Assembly: GCF_003254115.1 (NCBI RefSeq)
Contig: NZ_QKZV01000002.1
Location: 389,736-453,735, forward strand
Direction of reading: 5' to 3'
DNA: 64,000 nucleotides
Source: Hydrotalea sandarakina
GTDB taxonomy: Bacteria; Bacteroidota; Bacteroidia; Chitinophagales; Chitinophagaceae
Shown: one piece after another, positions 1 to 6,852 of the stretch
How positions within the stretch are numbered: position 1 is the first letter of the stretch
Layout of the letters: each line of letters opens with the position of its first letter
The notes under the pieces: generated by a model
The model's input: only the letters and a program-made list of their open reading frames with translations
What the model was told of the DNA's origin: nothing
The model's database searches: none
Position numbers and translations under genes: made by a program

Positions 1-1
1 A

Positions 2-1495
2 GCGATAACACCATTAACACCGAGTGTTAGTGGTGGGGCAGTAACCGGTTACAGTATAAGTGGAACATTACCTGCGGGTTTAAACTTTAATACAACTACA
101 GGTGTAATTAGTGGAACACCGACAGCAATAAGTGCAGCGACAGATTATACGATTTCAGCAACCAATAGTGGCGGTAGTACAACAGCTACTGTAAATATTA
201 CGGTAGTCAATAGTGTGGTACCCACATTTGTGAATGTGAATAATAATAATATATGTGTAGGCCAGGTAATACAGTATAGCACTCAGTCAGGTTATTATAA
301 TTATAGTTGGAACATACCCGGAACTTTAAATGTAGATTATAAGATAGTGAGTGGGGGTATAGGAAGTACAGACAATCAGGTTACGTTGCAATGGTTAAGT
401 TCGGGTAATAAAACTGTATCAGTTAATTATGCGGATGTGAACGGATTTACAGGGACATTAGCAGCAGTAGTTACTAATACGGTAAATGGTTTGCCAAGTG
501 GTACCATAGTGGCACCACAGGGAACAATATTGTGTTCAGGTACAAATTTACCTCTTAGCGTTAGTGGAGGAGTAAGTTATGCCTGGCAATTAAATGGAGT
601 AGGGATAAGTGGCGGAACCAATGGTCAATTGTCTGCTAATACAGTAGGGACATATAGTGTATTGATTACAGATGCGAATGGATGTAGTAACAATGCCGGC
701 AATACGGTTACGTTAACGGGAATTAGTGCACCGGTAGCATCCTATACTGTTAATAGTTATTGTGTTAATCAGCCGCTACAAGTTAGCAATACCTCACAGA
801 CTACAAATAGCGGTATGGTAAGTTATACATGGAGTGATAATTTGGGTAATACGAGCAGTAGTTCAGTTCCATCGTTTAGTTATAGTCAGCCGGGGAATGT
901 ACAGTTGCAGTTAACAGTAACGCCGCAGTTGTGTCCACAATTAGCTAATAGTGTTACGCAAAGTATAACAATAGCATCACCGCAAGCGGGGTTACGGATG
1001 TCTCCGGTAAATGTGATAATGGGAAACAATACAACCTTGAATGCTCGTCAAATTAGTGGTGTTATTAATTACAGTTGGGTTCCTTCAACCGGCTTAAGTA
1101 ATGGAAGTGTATCTAATCCAACGGTAAATATCAATCAGGAGCAGTTGTATTATATCAATATGACTACATCATCAGGATGTGTAACAACGGATACACTATT
1201 GGTACGTGTATTTGCGGGATGGGACATATTTGTTCCGAATGTATTCTCACCGAATGGAGATGGTGTCAATGATATATTGAATGTGAACTTGGTAGGTGTG
1301 AAGAGTTTACATTACTTCCGGATATACAATAGGTGGAGTAAAAAGGTATTTGAGACCTCGAATGCGGGAACAGGATGGGATGGAAAAGTAAATGGGGTAT
1401 TACAACCAATGGCTACGTATGTATGGGTAGCGGAGGGTGTAGACAATAACGGGAATATAGTACACAAAGAGGGAACCGTTACATTATTAAGATAA
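2..1495 (+). CDS. Modular surface adhesin with T9SS type B sorting domain (5' end outside window)
   Basis: The frame is open from the first bases of the window, so this is the C-terminal ~497 residues of a larger secreted protein. The first ~65 residues look like a putative-Ig (He_PIG) module, with a LPAGLNFNTTTGVISGTP signature. PKD/Ig-like beta modules follow. The last ~85 residues form the gliding-motility-associated C-terminal domain: VFSPNGDGVND, then FRIYNRWSKKVFET, GWDGKVNG and TYVWVAEG. In this family that domain targets proteins to the type IX secretion system (type B signal). It lies 23 bases upstream of a PorP/SprF gene, a typical pairing. The tail is clearly paralogous to the protein at 3042-5180. 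The substrate or ligand is unknown. Confidence 0.88.
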   Translation, partial: AITPLTPSVSGGAVTGYSISGTLPAGLNFNTTTGVISGTPTAISAATDYTISATNSGGSTTATVNITVVNSVVPTFVNVNNNNICVGQVIQYSTQSGYYNYSWNIPGTLNVDYKIVSGGIGSTDNQVTLQWLSSGNKTVSVNYADVNGFTGTLAAVVTNTVNGLPSGTIVAPQGTILCSGTNLPLSVSGGVSYAWQLNGVGISGGTNGQLSANTVGTYSVLITDANGCSNNAGNTVTLTGISAPVASYTVNSYCVNQPLQVSNTSQTTNSGMVSYTWSDNLGNTSSSSVPSFSYSQPGNVQLQLTVTPQLCPQLANSVTQSITIASPQAGLRMSPVNVIMGNNTTLNARQISGVINYSWVPSTGLSNGSVSNPTVNINQEQLYYINMTTSSGCVTTDTLLVRVFAGWDIFVPNVFSPNGDGVNDILNVNLVGVKSLHYFRIYNRWSKKVFETSNAGTGWDGKVNGVLQPMATYVWVAEGVDNNGNIVHKEGTVTLLR

Positions 1496-1518
1496 AAAAG
1501 AATTGAAACCAAAACGAT

Positions 1519-2547
1519 ATGGAAAAGTACAGTATTTATAAAAAAATAGTTATTACAGCAACAGTTGTAATAGCATTCATGAGTGGGATAAAGGCGCAGG
1601 ATCCGCATTTTTCCCAATACTTTAGTTCACCAATGACAATTAACCCATCGTTAATAGGAAAGGATGTAGAAGATTGGCGTTTAACGAGCACGTTGCGCAG
1701 ACAGTGGTGGGGTGGTACGGTAGCGCCATATAATACATACACAGCTTCGATAGAGAAGCGAATAGCGATGAGTAGTACAGGGGATAACCAGTTAGGGATT
1801 GGTATGATGGCATTTAGTGACGAGTCGAATAATGGTTTATTGAAGGATACTTATTTGAGTTTAGGAGCTGCCTATAATATGACATTAGATGGTACCGGTC
1901 AGCATCATTTAGGAGCCGGATTAACGGCGAACTATGCGGGACGTTTGGTAGATCCGAGCAAGTTTGAGTTTCAATCGCAATTTGGGAGTATGGGATTTCA
2001 ACGCAGTGTTCCTTCAAATGATCCTGTGACAATACAAAGCAATCATTACCTGGAAGTGAATGCGGGCTTGAATTACAGTTATGATAGTAAGAAGTGGGGA
2101 TTTAATTTGGGTGCAGCGGTATTTCACGCATCAAGGCCCAAGGGTGGTGTTTATTTAAACTCAACATATACAATAGATGCACGCTATAGTATACAGGGTG
2201 GATTGTATTTCAATTTAGCAAATAAGAATCAGATATTATTGAGTGAGATATCGGAGATGCAGGGACAGAACAGCATACATAGTGTAGGGATGGTGTATAA
2301 GATAAGTGTAAAGGATAAAACATTGCGGAGTTTGAATGTAGGGTTATGGGAGCGCTTTGGTGATGCGACATATCCTTATATTGGATTAGAATCAGAGCGT
2401 TGGATAGCCGGGTTAACATATGATGTAGTTACATCGGGTGTAAAAACAACATCGAATAGTGTACAGAGCATGGAGCTAAGTTTCGCATGGCAGTTTTTTT
2501 CTGCCAAACATCAACCTAAACCTGTAAAACGCATTATACAATATTAG
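1519..2547 (+). CDS. PorP/SprF family type IX secretion system outer-membrane protein
   Basis: This 342-residue protein has a signal peptide ending near IKAQ. It then carries the family hallmark QDPHFSQYFSSPMTINPSL and a repeated beta-strand pattern expected of an outer-membrane barrel. PorP/SprF proteins act with the type IX secretion system; SprF of Flavobacterium johnsoniae is needed to deliver the adhesin SprB, which has a type B signal. The position just downstream of an adhesin with that signal suggests a dedicated secretion or anchoring partner. An intrinsic terminator follows at 2605-2645, so adhesin and barrel gene probably form the end of one operon. Confidence 0.9.
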   Translation: MEKYSIYKKIVITATVVIAFMSGIKAQDPHFSQYFSSPMTINPSLIGKDVEDWRLTSTLRRQWWGGTVAPYNTYTASIEKRIAMSSTGDNQLGIGMMAFSDESNNGLLKDTYLSLGAAYNMTLDGTGQHHLGAGLTANYAGRLVDPSKFEFQSQFGSMGFQRSVPSNDPVTIQSNHYLEVNAGLNYSYDSKKWGFNLGAAVFHASRPKGGVYLNSTYTIDARYSIQGGLYFNLANKNQILLSEISEMQGQNSIHSVGMVYKISVKDKTLRSLNVGLWERFGDATYPYIGLESERWIAGLTYDVVTSGVKTTSNSVQSMELSFAWQFFSAKHQPKPVKRIIQY

Positions 2548-2604
2548 CTATCATTTAAATCGATCTTTTGATGTAAACTTAATTCTATATCCTTTGGGAA
2601 TGAT

Positions 2605-2645
2605 GAAGAACCGGGTTAAGCGAATTGCTTCCCGGTTTTTTTTAT
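2605..2645 (+). terminator. Intrinsic terminator after the PorP/SprF gene
   Basis: AACCGGG (2609-2615) pairs with CCCGGTT (2631-2637). An inner AAG/CTT extension surrounds a short loop, and a run of eight T follows from 2636. It closes the adhesin-PorP/SprF unit. Confidence 0.85.
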
Positions 2646-3041
2646 ATCTATTGTCTATGTTTCTTAATAACAAATTTTGCCAATTGTCAATTTAATTATA
2701 GGTATAAAAAAATATACTTATTAAAAAAGTATTTTATAAAATTTAAATCATGACAACTTGTAGTATTACTTGAATTTTAAGATGAGGATTGTACTACATA
2801 GATGCTGTATGACTTATATTTTTTACCCATTTTTTGGCTGTTTTTTATGACAAAAATCATATTTCTTAAATATAATCCATAATTAGTTTTTGCATCTTCT
2901 TTTTTAAAAAAATTGTGGCGAAAAATTACTACAAATATTGGTAGCTTACTGCTACGTTTTCTTGTTGCATTGCTTTACGGCACTTCATTTTATACTGTAA
3001 TAACTTTATACTCAGATAGCAATATCCCCGTCTGAAAATTC
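2646..3041. other. Intergenic region without recognisable gene
   Basis: Very AT-rich spacer between the terminator and the next adhesin gene. No coding frame of note and no tRNA. A small inverted repeat, GTAGC-TTACT-GCTAC, lies at about 2941-2955. The region must hold the promoter for the gene at 3042, but I could not place a convincing TAnnTTTG element. Confidence 0.5.
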
Positions 3042-5180
3042 ATGAAAATCCTAAAAAACCATAGTGATTCATTTCAATATCCATTCTTTTCAAAAATATT
3101 ATTGAGTATCATAGGAATGGTTTTTTCATTTTGTGCTACTAGCCAATCTTTTCAATTTGAAAAAGGCTATAGTGATTTTCCATTTACATATAATCATATT
3201 ATTGTTTCTGCATCTGGTTCCGGCTCTTATGTTCCTTATGATAATGCTTGGATCAGTTGTGGAGTTGCTACCAAGGCAGGAAGTATTTGGTTAGGTGCTT
3301 ATGGCCCGGCTTCATTTACCAATCAGTTTTCACAACCGGTGAATGATATGGTTTATAATATCAATGCAGCCGATACTACTGAAACTTTCACTTTTTCTGT
3401 AAATAATGGAAATATTCAATTAAATATTTTATCAGGTTGTTCTGACAAATGGCTTATAAATGGTAATCAATTGGTATGTCAGGGCGTAAATGCAGGCTTA
3501 CGTATTCAAATTCATTCTTCACAACCGTTTACACAAGTTGATATTCAACATAATGGTTTAATGGATGGCTCTTTAGTTACTATGGTATTAGATGAAGTTT
3601 TAGAATTTGCAGATACACATTCCTCTATAAAAGTGCAACCCATACCGCCGCAAAAAATTTGTTTAGGAAATGCTATACCCGACATTCCTATTGCTATTTC
3701 GGGAGATAATAATGAACTTGGTTTAATAAATTGTAGTGTTAGTTCTTCTGATCAACAATTAATCGCCGATTCAAATATTACAGTTGTAGGAACAAAGGGA
3801 GATAGATATATACATTTTACAAAAACTCCTGCCTATGCTGGTATTGTTTCATTACTTTTAAATATTCGTGATGATGATGGACTATATATTCAAATACCCA
3901 TTACGCTGGAAGTACTTAAAGGAAATGTGAAGGTGATGATAAAAACAAAATCTAACTTATGCAAAGGTGAAACCGTTACATTAGACGGAACGCCTGCTAA
4001 AGGTATTTGGAACATTAATCAAAATACAATGTCCGATGACCTAACAACAAATAGTGCAGGTTTAAGTATGCAAAATGGCAAATTAATTGCCAATAATGTT
4101 GGTAAGTATCAATTGTCTTATACAGTAGTTGATAGCAGCACAGGTTGTTCTTTATCAACTAATACATCTATTCAGGTGCATGATTTGCCGGTGAATAAAG
4201 TATTTACTGCAAAAGGAACTTTGCTTTGCGAGGGCAGTGAGCTGCCTTTGTCAGCACCCAATGCCGCAAGTTATCAATGGTTTAAAAATCAACAACCATT
4301 GCAGGAGAAAACTCAAGTTATTCAAGTAAAGACAAGTGGAAATTATGCAGTTCAAATTAAAGACTCAAATGGATGTGTGAACCCTGCTTTAATTCAGGTA
4401 TCCATAACCGGTATTGCTAAGCCCAAAGCTGCATTTGTAATAAATTCTTATTGTACCAACTTGCCAATTCAATTACAAAATCAATCAGATGTAAGTCAAA
4501 GCGGCCCTGTTAATTTTCAATGGATTGATAGTAGAGGGAATAGTAGTTATGATGCTACACCGTCATTTATTTACCAAACTGCAGGTGAAGTAAAAATTCA
4601 ATTAAAAATTACTTCACAGGTTTGCCCCTCTTTAATATCCGATGCGGTAAAAACAATGTTAATAGAAAGTCCTGATAAGGGGAAAACTTTACCAGAGTTA
4701 ACCACTCAAGAAACAACAGTTAGGTTGCAGTCAGGAAGAGCAGGTAAACAATATCAATGGCAGCCTGCAAGTGCATTTGTTAATGCAAGTGTGCCAAATC
4801 CAATATTGAATGTTACTGAAGGTAAACACGAATATACTGTTACAGTTACTAATGCTTCAGGTTGTACTGTTACAGATACATTAGTGGTAAACGCTGCTGC
4901 TAATAATGGTATTTATGTAGCCAATGTATTTTCACCCAACGGTGATGGACAGAATGACAAGTTAATAGTGAATTTAATTGGGTATACTCATTTAAAATTT
5001 TTTAGGGTATATGATAGGAAAGGGCGTTTACTATTCCAAACCTCAAATGTTGGTGAGGGTTGGGATGGAACAGTAAACGGTTCACTACAACCTTTAGATA
5101 CTTATGTATGGGTTGCAGAAGCCCTAAATGATAAAGGTCAACGTATTTACAGGGAAGGAAGTACTACCTTACTTCGATAG
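3042..5180 (+). CDS. Secreted modular protein with T9SS type B (gliding-motility C-terminal) domain
   Basis: This is a complete 712-residue protein. A hydrophobic segment at about residues 20-33 followed by ATSQS is a signal peptide. The middle contains Ig/PKD-like modules, and the C-terminal ~85 residues hold VFSPNGDGQND, FRVYDRKGRLLFQTS, GWDGTVNG and TYVWVAEA, the type B sorting domain of type IX secretion. Residues from about 450 onward align along their length with the adhesin ending at 1495 (shared NSYC, PSF.Y and VTNASGC-type blocks), so the two are paralogues. Codon use differs: the first gene is rich in GTA, AGT and ACG, this one less so. Probably surface-exposed; ligand unknown. Confidence 0.88.
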   Translation: MKILKNHSDSFQYPFFSKILLSIIGMVFSFCATSQSFQFEKGYSDFPFTYNHIIVSASGSGSYVPYDNAWISCGVATKAGSIWLGAYGPASFTNQFSQPVNDMVYNINAADTTETFTFSVNNGNIQLNILSGCSDKWLINGNQLVCQGVNAGLRIQIHSSQPFTQVDIQHNGLMDGSLVTMVLDEVLEFADTHSSIKVQPIPPQKICLGNAIPDIPIAISGDNNELGLINCSVSSSDQQLIADSNITVVGTKGDRYIHFTKTPAYAGIVSLLLNIRDDDGLYIQIPITLEVLKGNVKVMIKTKSNLCKGETVTLDGTPAKGIWNINQNTMSDDLTTNSAGLSMQNGKLIANNVGKYQLSYTVVDSSTGCSLSTNTSIQVHDLPVNKVFTAKGTLLCEGSELPLSAPNAASYQWFKNQQPLQEKTQVIQVKTSGNYAVQIKDSNGCVNPALIQVSITGIAKPKAAFVINSYCTNLPIQLQNQSDVSQSGPVNFQWIDSRGNSSYDATPSFIYQTAGEVKIQLKITSQVCPSLISDAVKTMLIESPDKGKTLPELTTQETTVRLQSGRAGKQYQWQPASAFVNASVPNPILNVTEGKHEYTVTVTNASGCTVTDTLVVNAAANNGIYVANVFSPNGDGQNDKLIVNLIGYTHLKFFRVYDRKGRLLFQTSNVGEGWDGTVNGSLQPLDTYVWVAEALNDKGQRIYREGSTTLLR

Positions 5181-5237
5181 AAGGAAGTTTGTTAAAATAA
5201 TTTTTATACCAAATATTAAATTCCACTCAACTGAAAT

Positions 5238-6494
5238 TTATATCTTAATCCCCGCTAATTCCAAACTTCTTTTTTTTATTTTTTTAATTTCTACATTTTC
5301 AATAATGGGTTCCGGCATAACAATTAATGAAGTTTGATTTGTTTTCCACCATTGTTGTCCGTATAAATGTTGCGCATGTATTACACCCACCAAATATTTT
5401 CTTTCCTCACCGGCATGCCATTCTTCAATCCATTCAAATTTTTCCTTTGGAATATGATTCCAATCTGTAAAGCTTAAGTAAACCTTTAAATAAAAGTCAT
5501 GTGAAAGTGTGTGTGGTTGGTGGTGGTAAAGTTTTTTGTATTCATATTTGTATTGATAACGTAACGCAGCAATGTCACTTAATACTGCCGACGCTGTTGG
5601 AAAACTTCCGGCACCTTTTCCATAAAAAAATTGCTTATCGGCAAATCCGCTTTCAATTACAACACCATTGTATTCATTTTTTACAAACGACAAGGGTTCA
5701 TCTACTTTGGTAAATTGTGGAAGTACAAATGCTGCAACATTTCCATCTTTCAACTTTTTTGCTTGTGCTACTAATTTTATCTCAAACTTTTTTTCTTGTG
5801 CAACTTGTGCATCTGTTGTTTGTATATTTTGAATACCCGTAAATAAAATATTATTCGGATGTTCAATTATTCCATAAGCATGATTTAACAGGAGCGACCA
5901 TTTGTTTACTGCATCATATCCTTCAACATCTAATTTTGGATTGCTTTCAGCAAAACCTGATTGTTGTGCCAATAAAAGTGCTTCAGCAAAACTCAAATTT
6001 TCTTCAAACATTTTAGTTAAAATAAAGTTTGTTGAACCGTTCACAATTGCTTTTATTGCATGCAACAAATCATTGTCATAATATTCTTCTAAATTTCTAA
6101 TTACCGGAATTGATGCACAAGCCGCACTTTCATACAGTAATGAATTACCGGTTTCTAACTGTAATTGTAATAATTCAGGTAAATGTTCCGCTAACATTTT
6201 TTTATTGGCGCTTACTACTGCTTTTCCTTGTTGTAAAGCAGTACTAACTATATCAAATGCTGCATCTGCATCATCAGTTACTTCAACAATTACGTTTATA
6301 TTGTTATCATTCAATAAAATGCTTTTATCGGTACAAAATAATTCTGCCGGCGCATTTCTTTTTTTTTCAGGGTGTTTAATACACACTTTTACTAATTCGG
6401 CTTTTAGTGAAGGGGTTTGTTGTAAAACCTTGTATAATCCTTCGCCTACTACTCCAAAACCAAACAAACCAATGCGCAATGATTGCTGCTGCAT
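5238..6494 (-). CDS. hom: Homoserine dehydrogenase
   Basis: 418 residues. It reduces aspartate semialdehyde to homoserine, the branch point to threonine and methionine. The N-terminal Rossmann motif is G12-F-G14-V-V-G17. VSANKKM, NGSTNFILTKM and the substrate-domain block ESNPKLDVEGYDAVNKW match the family (the usual form is ADPTLDVEG-D). No aspartokinase domain is fused, so it is monofunctional. The last ~90 residues (YHHQPHTLSHDFYLKVYL onward) do not look like the usual ACT domain. The gene sits alone behind a SAM-I riboswitch (6622-6719), which ties its expression to methionine/SAM status. Confidence 0.93.
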   Translation of the reverse strand: MQQQSLRIGLFGFGVVGEGLYKVLQQTPSLKAELVKVCIKHPEKKRNAPAELFCTDKSILLNDNNINVIVEVTDDADAAFDIVSTALQQGKAVVSANKKMLAEHLPELLQLQLETGNSLLYESAACASIPVIRNLEEYYDNDLLHAIKAIVNGSTNFILTKMFEENLSFAEALLLAQQSGFAESNPKLDVEGYDAVNKWSLLLNHAYGIIEHPNNILFTGIQNIQTTDAQVAQEKKFEIKLVAQAKKLKDGNVAAFVLPQFTKVDEPLSFVKNEYNGVVIESGFADKQFFYGKGAGSFPTASAVLSDIAALRYQYKYEYKKLYHHQPHTLSHDFYLKVYLSFTDWNHIPKEKFEWIEEWHAGEERKYLVGVIHAQHLYGQQWWKTNQTSLIVMPEPIIENVEIKKIKKRSLELAGIKI

Positions 6495-6548
6495 AATTAA
6501 TTATTTATAAAATGAAAAAAGTTTTAAAGAGGAAATCTGTAACGCAAT

Positions 6549-6584
6549 AAAAAAGCCTGCACCGATAAAGTCAGGCAGGCTTTT
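6549..6584 (-). terminator. Riboswitch-controlled intrinsic terminator before hom
   Basis: On the minus strand AGCCTGC (6581-6575) pairs with GCAGGCT (6560-6554) and a run of T follows (6553-6549). It lies between the SAM-I aptamer and the hom start codon, where the expression platform is expected. Confidence 0.85.
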
Positions 6585-6621
6585 AAACATATATTTATAA
6601 GAATGTAATAAAAACTTCTGA

Positions 6622-6719
6622 CTTATCTTTCCCGTTTCCGGGATGGAGTTGGCACCTTCATGTAAAACATGGGTTGCCAAGGCTTCATTGGGCCAATTCC
6701 CTCTGCCTTTCTTGATAAG
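6622..6719 (-). promoter_or_regulatory. SAM-I (S-box) riboswitch
   Basis: Read on the minus strand, the segment begins CTTATCAAGA and ends AAGATAAG, so its ends pair as the P1 helix. Between them are the S-box core blocks: GAGGGAATTGGCCC, ATGAAGCCTTGGCAACC, a P3-like CATGTTTTACATG hairpin, AAGGTGCCAACTCC, and a CCCGGAAACGGG P4 hairpin. Such aptamers bind S-adenosylmethionine and generally switch methionine genes off. The downstream terminator and hom gene fit this. Confidence 0.95.
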
Positions 6720-6740
6720 TATTTTTCAAATAAGCTGGCG

Positions 6741-6772
6741 CAAAAGTAATAGATGGTGAGTAATACTTCCAA
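6741..6772 (-). promoter_or_regulatory. Predicted Bacteroidota promoter for the riboswitch-hom transcript
   Basis: On the minus strand a TTG (6772-6770) precedes TACTTTTG (6748-6741) by 21 bases. This matches the Bacteroidota -33/-7 pattern TTG...TAnnTTTG. The predicted start of transcription falls about 15 bases before the riboswitch P1 helix. Confidence 0.65.
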
Positions 6773-6852
6773 ATTTTTTTATTTTTTGAATTAGAATTTA
6801 ATGAAGCTCAACATTTCGCAAGCATGCTTGTTCCTATATTTGAAAGAATTTT

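Noticed and set aside
1312-1617. 101-residue minus-strand open frame across the adhesin end and the PorP/SprF start
   Set aside because: It spans the junction of two clear plus-strand genes and shows only antisense composition with no family character.
2646-3041. Possible small RNA or tRNA in the long gap before the second adhesin gene
   Set aside because: Only a weak 5-bp inverted repeat was found; no cloverleaf, no CCA-type end and no GC-rich stem.
5128-5337. 69-residue plus-strand open frame across two convergent gene ends
   Set aside because: It overlaps the ends of the secreted protein gene and hom, and its sequence is that of AT-rich spacer.
6205-6510. 101-residue plus-strand open frame opposite hom
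   Set aside because: Fully antisense to homoserine dehydrogenase, which has all family motifs.
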